Assembly: GCA_023667185.1 (NCBI GenBank)
Contig: JAMPAP010000003.1
Location: 1 to 64,000, forward strand
Direction: 5' to 3'
From: Lachnoclostridium sp.
GTDB lineage: Bacteria; Bacteroidota; Bacteroidia; Bacteroidales; Muribaculaceae
DNA length: 64,000 nt
Below, in pieces: positions 36,082-44,016 of this stretch; within the stretch, counting starts at the first letter, position 1; the number at the start of each line of letters is the position of its first letter. A model generated the notes under the pieces. The model searched no databases. It saw only the letters and a list, made by a program, of their open reading frames with translations, and was not told the DNA's origin. A program made the translations under genes and the position numbers.

Positions 36082-37077
36082 TCAGGGAACTTCTACCTTG
36101 TTGAGGATTTCAGAGATGATCTCGTCAGTAGAGATATTGTTGGCTTCGGCTTCGTAAGTAAGTCCGATACGGTGACGGAGCACGTCGTGGCATACGGCTC
36201 GTACATCTTCGGGAATCACGTAGCCTCTTCCGCGAAGGAAAGCGTAAGCGCGCGATGCTCTTGCAAGGCCGATTGATGCACGAGGTGAAGCTCCGAAGTC
36301 GATCATGCTGCCGAGCTCTTTGAGGTTGTAGTCGGCCGGGTTACGCGTCGCGAATACAATGTCAACGATATAGCGTTCGATTTTCTCGTCGAGGTAAATC
36401 TGCTCAACAATTTTCTGCACTTCGATGACTTCTTCCGGACGGAGAAGCGGGCGGATGTCAGTGCGGCCACCGTTGATATTCTGACGTACGATGGTCATTT
36501 CCTCGCTTTTCGAGGGGTAACCTATTACAACTTTCAGAAGGAAACGGTCAACCTGAGCTTCGGGCAGGGGATAGGTGCCTTCTTGCTCAATGGGGTTCTG
36601 GGTAGCCATTACCAGAAACGGCTCCTCAAGGCGGAAAGTCTCATCGCCGATGGTGACCTGACGCTCCTGCATGGCTTCAAGTAATGCACTTTGGACTTTG
36701 GCCGGCGCACGGTTAATTTCGTCGGCAAGGACAAAGTTGGCAAATATGGGACCTCGTTTAATCTGGAACTGCTCCTTCTGTACTGAGTAAATCATAGTAC
36801 CGGTGACGTCGGCCGGAAGAAGGTCAGGCGTAAACTGGATACGGCTGTATTTGGCATCGATAATTTGAGCCAGTGTCTTTATTGCCAATGTCTTTGCAAG
36901 GCCGGGGACGCCTTCGAGAAGCACGTGTCCGTTAGAAAGAAGCGCTATAAGCAGAGAATCTACAAGGTGTTTCTGACCAACGATGGTCTGATCCATTCCA
37001 CGGGTGACAAGAGTGACAAAGTCGCTCTTGGAAGCAACGAGATCATTGAGTTCCCGTATATTAACCGTTTCGCTCAT
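36082..37077 (-). CDS. moxR: MoxR-family AAA+ ATPase
   Basis: The 331-residue AAA+ ATPase has Walker A GVPGLAKT (about 56-63), Walker B VLADEINRAP (about 117), sensor 1 ATQNP and the arginine-finger region. MoxR proteins act as chaperone-like partners of VWA proteins. It is the first gene of the Bat operon, preceded by a strong -7 box and a perfect inverted repeat in the predicted leader. Confidence 0.95.
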   Translation of the reverse strand: MSETVNIRELNDLVASKSDFVTLVTRGMDQTIVGQKHLVDSLLIALLSNGHVLLEGVPGLAKTLAIKTLAQIIDAKYSRIQFTPDLLPADVTGTMIYSVQKEQFQIKRGPIFANFVLADEINRAPAKVQSALLEAMQERQVTIGDETFRLEEPFLVMATQNPIEQEGTYPLPEAQVDRFLLKVVIGYPSKSEEMTIVRQNINGGRTDIRPLLRPEEVIEVQKIVEQIYLDEKIERYIVDIVFATRNPADYNLKELGSMIDFGASPRASIGLARASRAYAFLRGRGYVIPEDVRAVCHDVLRHRIGLTYEAEANNISTDEIISEILNKVEVP

Positions 37078-37124
37078 AAAGATATGTGTTATATTTATAG
37101 AGTTAAATTATTCATGTCAGTTAC

Positions 37125-37168
37125 TACTCATAAAACGAGCCGTGATTTTCATGACTGTTTTATGAGTA
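37125..37168 (-). promoter_or_regulatory. Perfect inverted repeat at the start of the moxR transcript
   Basis: A 12-bp perfect inverted repeat (37125-37136 with 37157-37168, 20-nt loop) lies directly against the -7 box on its downstream side. It would span the transcript start or the first 40 nt, fitting an operator for a dimeric repressor or a leader hairpin controlling the Bat operon. Confidence 0.6.
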
Positions 37169-37176
37169 CAAATTTA
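37169..37176 (-). promoter_or_regulatory. -7 box of the moxR-bat operon
   Basis: The minus strand reads TAAATTTG, a perfect TAnnTTTG. No TTTG is at the expected -33 position, so the promoter may be weak or activator-dependent. The next 12-bp arm of the inverted repeat abuts it. Confidence 0.5.
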
Positions 37177-37240
37177 AATATTACAACAAAGAGAATGTGA
37201 AAATAGATTGTTAATTTTAGCTATAATTTACTTAATATAG

Positions 37241-38383
37241 TTATTTGCTGGCGAGGATGGAGCTTTCGAGGGCACGGGCTTTGGCGATGCTTTGGGCGTC
37301 AGAGGGGTCTATGCCGTATTTAGCTTTGTCAGGAATCACGAGCTTTGTGCCGGCATTCAGCATATTTGGATTGCCGATTTTAGCCTTGTTTTCCTCATAA
37401 ATATATACCCAGAATACCTTGTTGCCATAATGTTTTTTAGCCATATCCACCATAAGGTAACCGGCTTTGACTGTGTCAATTACGGGTTCGGCAGCAACAA
37501 CCGGGGCTGCTGCAGGAGCTGGCTGAGCTGCTGCAATAGTAGTGTCAGTCGGCGTCTCAGTTACGGTGACTGAGTCAAGGAGCACCGTTGCAGCCGGGTC
37601 TTCGTCACGGAGCTCGATTCCATCATCGGCATCTTCAATGGCTTCTGGCTGAGAATAGCGGTCAGCGATAGTGTTGGTAATAAAGAAGGTCAGAGCTGCA
37701 CCGACGGCGAGGCCTACTATAATTCCTACGAGGAATCCGAGGCCGAATCCACCGTTTTTATTCTCCTCGTACTTGTCGTCGTCCTCGTCCTCATCTCCAC
37801 AAGCAATCCAATTATCGTAAGCCGATTTCTGATCATTTTGGTCAGCCAATTCCTCCTGATCCTCTTCGATATCGGGAATGGAGCTTTCAATAAATACAGT
37901 GGACTGCTGAGGTGTTTCATCGGCAGTTTCTTCTTCCTTTTCTTCCTCCTCGATTATTACAGGCTCAGGTGCGGTTGTAGACACTGATGGAGATTCGCTT
38001 ACTGTTTCTTCGGGATCTTCAGGGATATCGGGAAGTTCATCAAGTGTAGTAGGCACTGGTGTTGACTCGATGACGCGGCTATTAATCTCCTCGAGCATTT
38101 CGTTGCTGACATTATCGTTGAGCACTTCGGGTGAGAATGCCGAGAAAGGCGTGTTGAGTGATTCAGCCAAGGCCGGATCGGGAGTGAATTTGACCTTCTC
38201 ATCAGTATCCACAAGCGAAAACTCGCCAAGACCTTTGATCTTGACAACTTTATCGCCTGAATAGAAGGCTTCCTCGATTAAGGCAAAGAATTTTTTGATA
38301 AACAGTTCGCTGTCAGATTCAGAGATACCGGCAGCCTCGGCCAACTGGTTTGACAGATCGTGAAATGAAATTTTCCGGCTCAT
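37241..38383 (-). CDS. Membrane-anchored HU-like / LysM protein
   Basis: The 380-residue protein joins three parts. Residues 1-82 are an HU/IHF-fold domain (FHDLSNQLAEAAG, VVKIKGLGEFSL) from which most of the DNA-gripping arm is missing. Residues 83-210 are a highly acidic, probably disordered linker. A single membrane helix (212-237) is followed by a periplasmic Ala/Pro linker and a LysM-like domain (about 308-352, MVDMAKKHYGNKVFWVYIYEENK). Topology places the HU part in the cytosol and the LysM part at peptidoglycan. Such HU-TM-wall-binding architectures in Bacteroidetes have been predicted to tether the chromosome to the wall. It overlaps the small HU gene upstream by 4 bp. Confidence 0.85.
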   Translation of the reverse strand: MSRKISFHDLSNQLAEAAGISESDSELFIKKFFALIEEAFYSGDKVVKIKGLGEFSLVDTDEKVKFTPDPALAESLNTPFSAFSPEVLNDNVSNEMLEEINSRVIESTPVPTTLDELPDIPEDPEETVSESPSVSTTAPEPVIIEEEEKEEETADETPQQSTVFIESSIPDIEEDQEELADQNDQKSAYDNWIACGDEDEDDDKYEENKNGGFGLGFLVGIIVGLAVGAALTFFITNTIADRYSQPEAIEDADDGIELRDEDPAATVLLDSVTVTETPTDTTIAAAQPAPAAAPVVAAEPVIDTVKAGYLMVDMAKKHYGNKVFWVYIYEENKAKIGNPNMLNAGTKLVIPDKAKYGIDPSDAQSIAKARALESSILASK

Positions 38384-38649
38384 AGTTTTTTGCGTAAGAG
38401 GATGCTTGGTTTGAAGGTCATAGTGATGGCGGGAGGCATGAGGGTGCGTTTCCCGGTGGATGGGTCAGTGATGACCTGCTCATCAGTTTTTTCAGTGACG
38501 AAAGAGCCGAAGCCGGGGATGGCCACGGTGTCGAGCCGGGATGCGTTTTCCTTAAGCAGGCTGACAAGGCGGTCAGCAAGGACTGTGGTCGCAGCCGGAG
38601 TGGTCTCGTTAAAAGTTGAAAGACGTGATATAAATTGTTTGTAGTCCAT
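38380..38649 (-). CDS. HU-family DNA-binding protein
   Basis: The 89-residue HU-like protein keeps the arm region DPSTGKRTLMPP followed by ITMTFKPS, but the order and length match a divergent HU/IHF rather than canonical HU. The body is VAIPGFGSFVTEK. It is directly followed, with a 4-bp overlap, by the membrane-anchored HU-LysM gene, so the two may form a heterodimer. It starts 3 bp after the glycosyltransferase gene. Confidence 0.88.
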   Translation of the reverse strand: MDYKQFISRLSTFNETTPAATTVLADRLVSLLKENASRLDTVAIPGFGSFVTEKTDEQVITDPSTGKRTLMPPAITMTFKPSILLRKKL

Positions 38650-38652
38650 AAA

Positions 38653-39603
38653 TCAATCCATTAAATAGTCCTTAATAGCATATCGGGGACGCCCTTTGAC
38701 TTCGATAAAGATCTTGCCGATATATTCACCTACGATGCCTATTCCCATAAGGATAAGGCTGCCAAGAAACCAGAGTGAGAGCATGATGGATGCCCATCCC
38801 GGCTCTACGACGGGGCTGCGGAAGTAAGAGAAGAATACGTAAGCGGCTACAACGATATCAATCAGCAGAAATATCAAGCCGGTGAGGAAAATGAGCCTCA
38901 TAGGCTTGGCTGAGAAGGATGTAATGCCGTCGATAGAGAAGCTGAGCATCTTGCCAAGCGGATATTTTGACTCTCCGGCAGCGCGCGATGCGCGTGGGTA
39001 GGTCACAATATCAGTGGTAAGGCCGAGCATGGGGATTATGCCGCGGAGAAAGAGATTTTTCTCACCATATTCTGAAAGCAGGTGCATAGCGCGGTTGCTC
39101 ATCAGGCGATAATCAGCATGATTGCTGATGGTGTCGAGACCCATGGTTTTCTGGAAACGGTAGAAAGCGTTTGCTGAAGTGCGCTTGAACCAGGTGTCAG
39201 TATCCCTGGAACTGCGGACTCCGTAGACAATTTCATTACCGTTACAGAAACTGTTGACCATCTTGACGATGGCTTCAGGGTCGTCCTGCAGGTCAGCGTC
39301 AATGGATATAGCGGCATCGCAATTATCCATGGCAGTCATTAGTCCGGCAAGGAGCGCATTCTGATGCCCGCGGTTGTGGGCAAGGGATATGCCTTTGATT
39401 CGATGGTCTTTGAGATGAGCTTTAGTGATGAGATCCCAGGTGGAGTCAGAGCTGCCATCGTCAGAGCAGAGGATGTAGCTGTTGCTATCGATAATGTTAT
39501 CATTGACCATACGATCAATGATAGATAACAAGCGAGGAAGTGTTATGGGTAACACTTCCTGCTCATTATAGCATGGGATAACGATGGCTATGACCGGCTT
39601 CAT
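38653..39603 (-). CDS. GtrB-like membrane glycosyltransferase (family 2)
   Basis: The 316-residue protein has a GT-A catalytic domain (about 6-230) with the DXD-type motif DADLQDDP and C-terminal membrane helices (about 232-255 and 270-295). This is the form of GtrB/DPM1-like enzymes that transfer a sugar to undecaprenyl phosphate. It lies 13 bp after proS. The sugar is unknown; glucose is common in the family. Confidence 0.9.
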   Translation of the reverse strand: MKPVIAIVIPCYNEQEVLPITLPRLLSIIDRMVNDNIIDSNSYILCSDDGSSDSTWDLITKAHLKDHRIKGISLAHNRGHQNALLAGLMTAMDNCDAAISIDADLQDDPEAIVKMVNSFCNGNEIVYGVRSSRDTDTWFKRTSANAFYRFQKTMGLDTISNHADYRLMSNRAMHLLSEYGEKNLFLRGIIPMLGLTTDIVTYPRASRAAGESKYPLGKMLSFSIDGITSFSAKPMRLIFLTGLIFLLIDIVVAAYVFFSYFRSPVVEPGWASIMLSLWFLGSLILMGIGIVGEYIGKIFIEVKGRPRYAIKDYLMD

Positions 39604-39616
39604 TATCTACGGATAG

Positions 39617-41098
39617 TTAATAGTTGCGAGCGAAAAGGACGCGGCGAGCTGAGGGTTTACCTGTCACCATGCATACTCCCGGAGTGGTGTCGCCATCCAA
39701 GGGGATGCAGCGGATTGTAGCCTTTGTCTCAGCTTTGATTTTCTCTTCGGTTTCGGCAGTGCCATCCCAGTGAGCGAGGATGAAGCCGCCCTTTTCGATT
39801 TCCTCTTTAAACTCGTCGTAAGTCTCCACAGTTCGGGTCATTGCCTCGCGGCGGTCGAGAGCTTTACGATAGATATTGTTCTGGATATCTTCGAGAAGAT
39901 TTTCGATGTAGAGGGCGATTCCTTCCATGGGAGCCATGTGCTTCTCAAGGGTATCGCGGCGCATGATTTCCACTTCGCCTTTTTCGATGTCACGAGCGCC
40001 GATAGCGAGACGTACGGGAACGCCTTTTAGCTCGTAATCAGCGAATTTGAAGCCTGGACGGCGGTTATCAGCATCGTCATACTTGACGCTGATACCGTGC
40101 TGACGGAGCTCACCTATGATAGGCTCAACTTTGGCACTGATTTCAGCTAACTGCTCGGCATTCTTATATATGGGCACGATGACTACCTGTATAGGAGCAA
40201 GATGTGGAGGAAGCACCAGGCCGTTATCGTCAGAGTGAGTCATGATGAGAGCACCCATCAGGCGGGTTGATACGCCCCATGAGTTGGCCCAGACGTATTC
40301 GGGCTTGTTGTCCTTGTTGACGAATGTTACGTCGAAGGCTTTGGCAAAGTTTTGGCCAAGGTTATGAGAAGTACCTGACTGGAGAGCCTTACCATCCTGC
40401 ATCATAGCCTCGATGGTATAAGTGTTGACAGCTCCGGCGAAACGCTCGGTAGCGCTCTTGACGCCTTTGATTACGGGCATAGCCATATATTTTTCGGCGA
40501 AGTCAGCGTAAAGGTTGATCATCTGGACAGTGCGGGCTTCTGACTCTTCAGCTGTAGCGTGGGCGCAATGGCCTTCCTGCCAAAGGAACTCGGCAGTGCG
40601 GAGGAACATACGGGTACGCATCTCCCAGCGCATTACGTTGGCCCACTGGTTGCAAAGCACGGGCAGGTCGCGATAGCTGTGAATCCAGTTTTTGTAAGTA
40701 CCCCAGATTATAGTCTCGGAAGTAGGGCGTACTATCAGTTCCTCTTCAAGGCGGGCCTCGGGGTCAACGATGACGCCGTTGCCGTCAGGATCGTTCTTAA
40801 GGCGATAGTGGGTAACTACGGCACATTCTTTGGCGAAACCTTCTACATGCTCGGCTTCGCGGCAGAGGAATGACTTGGGTATAAGGAGAGGGAAATAAGC
40901 GTTTTGCACGCCGGTTTCCTTAAACATTTTATCGAGGGTCTGCTGCATTTTCTCCCAAATAGCGTAGCCGTAAGGCTTGATGACCATGCATCCGCGTACG
41001 GCTGACTGCTCGGCAAGATCAGCTTTAACAACAAGTTCGTTATACCATTGCGAGTAGTTATCAGCACGCTTGGTAAGATTCTTAAGTTCAGTTGCCAT
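39617..41098 (-). CDS. proS: Prolyl-tRNA synthetase, archaeal/eukaryal-like short form
   Basis: The 493-residue class II synthetase carries motif 2 ([20 protein letters not shown]), motif 3 near [12 protein letters not shown] and the anticodon-binding domain (about 280-390), then a C-terminal domain (about 400-493) with no editing insertion. This is the archaeal-type ProRS used by Bacteroidetes. It is the first gene of an operon that continues into the glycosyltransferase and two HU-type genes. Confidence 0.97.
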   Translation of the reverse strand: MATELKNLTKRADNYSQWYNELVVKADLAEQSAVRGCMVIKPYGYAIWEKMQQTLDKMFKETGVQNAYFPLLIPKSFLCREAEHVEGFAKECAVVTHYRLKNDPDGNGVIVDPEARLEEELIVRPTSETIIWGTYKNWIHSYRDLPVLCNQWANVMRWEMRTRMFLRTAEFLWQEGHCAHATAEESEARTVQMINLYADFAEKYMAMPVIKGVKSATERFAGAVNTYTIEAMMQDGKALQSGTSHNLGQNFAKAFDVTFVNKDNKPEYVWANSWGVSTRLMGALIMTHSDDNGLVLPPHLAPIQVVIVPIYKNAEQLAEISAKVEPIIGELRQHGISVKYDDADNRRPGFKFADYELKGVPVRLAIGARDIEKGEVEIMRRDTLEKHMAPMEGIALYIENLLEDIQNNIYRKALDRREAMTRTVETYDEFKEEIEKGGFILAHWDGTAETEEKIKAETKATIRCIPLDGDTTPGVCMVTGKPSARRVLFARNY

Positions 41099-41140
41099 TA
41101 TTTATATTCGTGTCTAATATTATTTCACTGAAAAAGCATA

Positions 41141-41148
41141 CAAAATTA
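41141..41148 (-). promoter_or_regulatory. -7 box of the proS operon
   Basis: The minus strand reads TAATTTTG, a perfect TAnnTTTG, 43 bp before the proS ATG. The -33 region is not convincing; it overlaps repeat copy E, which could influence the promoter. Confidence 0.5.
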
Positions 41149-41155
41149 CAAAAAA

Positions 41156-41220
41156 TAAGTGACGATTAAATAATAACTTGGGAAATTTTCGTGTAGATGG
41201 GTTTACCAAGTTATTTTTTA
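41156..41220. repeat. Dispersed palindromic repeat, copy E (two-armed), and probable terminator
   Basis: This is the most complete symmetrical copy. The tail TAAGTGACGATTAAAT runs into a stem (41167-41181 with 41206-41220, 14 of 15 paired, AATAACTTGG/CCAAGTTATT core) around a 24-nt loop. It lies between the OmpA-like gene stop and the proS promoter, and probably terminates the recQ-rimM operon on the minus strand. Confidence 0.7.
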
Positions 41221-41231
41221 TCATCTCTAAA

Positions 41232-41867
41232 TTAGTGGAGAGTCTTTTTATGAGCCATTTCGATCATTTTCGGTCCCGGGACGAGGTAAAGTTCAAGCCT
41301 GCGGTTGTCACGTCGTCCCTGTCGGGTGTTGTTAGGCTCGATGGGATCAGTGTCGCCATATTCGTAAGGTATCACTATCTGATCGTCGCTGACATGATCA
41401 AGCAGGTAGTCGTAGATCGAACTGTTGCGCTTGTGGGATAGCTCCATATTATAGAAAGGAGAGCCGGTATTGTCAGTGTGGACACCATATACCACCTTAT
41501 ACATATAGGGGAGCGAGAGCAGGTCGATCACCGGCTGAAGCTTTGCCGGTGCTGATGAGGAGAGCAGAGTATCGTTAGGGAAGAAAAGGTCGTCAGTAGG
41601 GATGGTGATGAGGATCACTTCATCGTCGCGTAGCAGGTCAACGGTGTATTTTCGTTTGGCCAAATCAGTGGCTATGCGGTTGATATATTGGGTAATTGCC
41701 TGATGGCATGACTCTGACACCTCGGGCAGCGAAAGATTTGACTCAAGATCTAATTCCATGAAGGCTACTTCGTCGTAGCCCTTGTAAGGATCAGTATAGT
41801 CCCCTTTGGCCAGGGCTGAAAGTCCGAGGCCAATCATGAGTGACAATATGATAATCCTTAAACTCAT
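41232..41867 (-). CDS. Periplasmic protein with OmpA-like C-terminal domain
   Basis: The 211-residue protein has a signal peptide (cleavage near ALAKG) and no membrane barrel. Residues about 120-205 resemble the OmpA peptidoglycan-binding domain (YGVHTDNTGSPFYN, LSHKRN, RRDNRRLELYL), with the Asp and Arg positions retained. It probably binds the wall from the periplasm. It overlaps the preceding small gene by 4 bp and is last in its operon. Confidence 0.8.
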   Translation of the reverse strand: MSLRIIILSLMIGLGLSALAKGDYTDPYKGYDEVAFMELDLESNLSLPEVSESCHQAITQYINRIATDLAKRKYTVDLLRDDEVILITIPTDDLFFPNDTLLSSSAPAKLQPVIDLLSLPYMYKVVYGVHTDNTGSPFYNMELSHKRNSSIYDYLLDHVSDDQIVIPYEYGDTDPIEPNNTRQGRRDNRRLELYLVPGPKMIEMAHKKTLH

Positions 41868-42172
41868 AGCAGGGAGATAGAGTTTTCGTAGTCAATTTCG
41901 GCTTTGACAAGTGTTTCCACATGCTCAGGCTTAACAGGAGAGTCAGCATCCTTAGCGAGGAGCTTTTTGATATGAGCAACTATTGCGGCAAGCTCGGCCG
42001 ACTCATCAGCGTCATCGTCAATGTCTATATCGGTCAGGCCGTTATCGTCATACCAGTCCCATATCATGTCAAGGATGTTGAGCACTTCGTCATCGTCATA
42101 TCGTGTGCCGTATGCGGCAAAGAGAGCATCGTTCATTGCCGTAACAGCTTCGTTTTCGTCAAATTCCTTCAT
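41864..42172 (-). CDS. Small acidic protein, unknown
   Basis: This 102-residue protein is strongly acidic (DDDEVLNILDMIWDWYDDN, DIDIDDDADES) and predicted helical. I recognise no domain. It lies 22 bp after rimM and overlaps the OmpA-like gene by 4 bp, so it is translated with them. It could be a small regulator or ribosome-associated factor, but this is only context. Confidence 0.65.
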   Translation of the reverse strand: MKEFDENEAVTAMNDALFAAYGTRYDDDEVLNILDMIWDWYDDNGLTDIDIDDDADESAELAAIVAHIKKLLAKDADSPVKPEHVETLVKAEIDYENSISLL

Positions 42173-42194
42173 TGGTCAATCTACTTTTGTGAGT

Positions 42195-42725
42195 TTAAAG
42201 GTCGAGCAGCCCTTCGGGAAGATCCATGGTCAGTGTCTGATTAGGGATATCAATATCGGTAATAAGCTCTTCGGCCACGGGAATGTATAATTCTGATCCG
42301 TCAGGACGTTCTACAATAAATAGAACGTTTTCAGTGGAGTCATTTATTGCGGAGATTATACCTATTTCACCTTTTTCAACATCTTTTAGCATAAAGCCTG
42401 TCATGTCAGAGGCATAAAGTCCTTCGGATGCATCATCGTCTATAAAGTCGACATCCGATTTAAGGGCATATACCGGCTTGCGGGAGAAGAGAGCAGCTTC
42501 TTTTTCGTTGTCAACGCCATCGATTTTGATCAGTAGCGACGCTTGCCCGCGGCTGCGCACTGACGAGATGAAGAAAGGCACGAATATACCATCCATCTCG
42601 GTGACTATGCAACGCAAAAGGGCGAAATCAATGTCGGGCTCGTCGACTATGACGGATATTTCACCATTGATTCCGTGGGGCTTGTTGAAAGTGCCAATCT
42701 GAACAAGGAGGTCAGCCGTGATCAT
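42195..42725 (-). CDS. rimM: Ribosome maturation factor RimM
   Basis: The 176-residue protein helps mature the 30S head. It has the N-terminal RimM domain (QIGTFNKPHGINGEISV) and a C-terminal PRC barrel (about 95-170, DMTGFMLKD...LYIPVAEELI). Its ATG overlaps the upstream DUF4290 stop by 4 bp. In many bacteria rimM sits with trmD and rpsP; here it is with recQ and ftsE-like genes instead. Confidence 0.93.
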   Translation of the reverse strand: MITADLLVQIGTFNKPHGINGEISVIVDEPDIDFALLRCIVTEMDGIFVPFFISSVRSRGQASLLIKIDGVDNEKEAALFSRKPVYALKSDVDFIDDDASEGLYASDMTGFMLKDVEKGEIGIISAINDSTENVLFIVERPDGSELYIPVAEELITDIDIPNQTLTMDLPEGLLDL

Positions 42726-43312
42726 TTTTTCTTTTTCTTTTTACCGGTGGCGGGAGGTGGAGCTATTTTGAAATCGTGAAGCTTATGAGTCTCGCAGTCG
42801 AGACGGATAGCACCGTGGGAGTAGTCAGCGAGGTCTTTGAAGATTTTGGCATCATCTACTCCATCCTTGTTGACGGCAAGCTGTAGCTTCTTCATGTGGT
42901 TGGCGATAAGCATGATTAAAGCATCACGTTCGTCGCCTTCGGGCATTTCCACGGCGCGCTCGATGGCGAGTTCGATATCCTTTCCATAATGGCGGAGTCG
43001 TATATAATTTCCGGGGTATGGTACCGGGTCAGGATAAGTGTGGAGATTGTCAGGAGAGATTATCTCAAATGGGAAGTCGATGTCAAGGGCGAAGTCGCTC
43101 ATAATCATGAGGTGATCCCAGAGCTTGTGGGGCGATTCGGGGTCATCGCGCAGCTGTGGGAATAGGTTTCCCATAGCTTTGATTATGGAGTAAGCGCAGC
43201 GGGTGCGTTCCTGGCGATCCTCGATGGTGAGACAGTAGTCGATCATTTGCTGAATGTTTCTGCCATATTCGGGGAGTCGGAGCTGGGGCAATTGGGTATT
43301 GTAAGTCAACAT
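42722..43312 (-). CDS. DUF4290 protein with lysine-rich C-terminus
   Basis: The 196-residue protein belongs to the DUF4290 family, restricted mainly to Bacteroidetes; it is helical with YNTQLPQLRLPEYGRN at the N-terminus. It ends in six lysines encoded by alternating AAA/AAG codons. The adjacent RimM and the basic tail suggest RNA or ribosome contact, but no function is known. It follows the FtsE-like gene by 26 bp. Confidence 0.85.
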   Translation of the reverse strand: MLTYNTQLPQLRLPEYGRNIQQMIDYCLTIEDRQERTRCAYSIIKAMGNLFPQLRDDPESPHKLWDHLMIMSDFALDIDFPFEIISPDNLHTYPDPVPYPGNYIRLRHYGKDIELAIERAVEMPEGDERDALIMLIANHMKKLQLAVNKDGVDDAKIFKDLADYSHGAIRLDCETHKLHDFKIAPPPATGKKKKKK

Positions 43313-43338
43313 TTGGATGGTTGATATATTTTTTTCGG

Positions 43339-44001
43339 TTATTCAATAAGGAGCTTGTTCTCGCAGCGGACCACGCGGCCCGGGAAGCGGTTGACAAACG
43401 AGTGATTATGCGTGGCCATGATTACCGGTGTGCCTGACTGGGCAATAGCATGGAGGCGGCTGACGATGGCGTCTCCCGTGGCCGGGTCAAGATTGCCGGT
43501 GGGTTCATCGGCGAGGATAAGCTTGGGGTTGTTGAGAAGCGCTCGTGCGATGACCACGCGTTGCTGCTCACCGCCCGAGAGTTCGAACGGCATTTTGTAA
43601 CTTTTGTTGAGCATACCTACATTCCGAAGCACCTGCTCTATGCGATCTTCCATGGCGGCCTTGTCTGTCCAGCCTGTGGCTTCAAGTACAAAAAGCAGAT
43701 TGGAGAAGGCCGAACGATCCTGCAGCAATTGGAAATCCTGGAATACGATACCTATTTCGCGACGCAGATATGGTATGCGGCTACGTCTTAGATTGTTAAG
43801 GTCGTAATCGAGCACGCGAGCCTCTCCGCCTGAAATAGGTATTTCAGCATACATTGATTTCATGAGCGATGATTTGCCCGAGCCTACTTTGCCGAGAAGG
43901 TATACAAATTCGCCCGGCTCAACTCGCAGGTTGACGTGTTTCAGCACCACAAACTCGTTGCGGTGGATTTCGACATCTCGATAGTTGATAATATCGCTCA
44001 T
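43339..44001 (-). CDS. ftsE: FtsE-like ABC transporter ATPase
   Basis: The 220-residue ATPase has Walker [10 protein letters not shown] (about 37-45), signature LSGGEQQR, Walker [13 protein letters not shown] and the H-loop THNHS. It best matches FtsE, which with FtsX controls wall hydrolysis during division. No FtsX permease is adjacent. It follows recQ by 15 bp. LolD-like or MacB-like ATPases are the alternatives. Confidence 0.85.
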   Translation of the reverse strand: MSDIINYRDVEIHRNEFVVLKHVNLRVEPGEFVYLLGKVGSGKSSLMKSMYAEIPISGGEARVLDYDLNNLRRSRIPYLRREIGIVFQDFQLLQDRSAFSNLLFVLEATGWTDKAAMEDRIEQVLRNVGMLNKSYKMPFELSGGEQQRVVIARALLNNPKLILADEPTGNLDPATGDAIVSRLHAIAQSGTPVIMATHNHSFVNRFPGRVVRCENKLLIE

Positions 44002-44016
44002 AGTCAGCGGGAATAA

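Noticed and set aside
42722..42745. Possible programmed -1 frameshift joining DUF4290 to RimM at the A-rich lysine run
   Set aside because: The base before each AAA AAG pair is T or G, not A, so the slippery heptamer is not in the correct frame. A simple ATGA overlap explains the arrangement.
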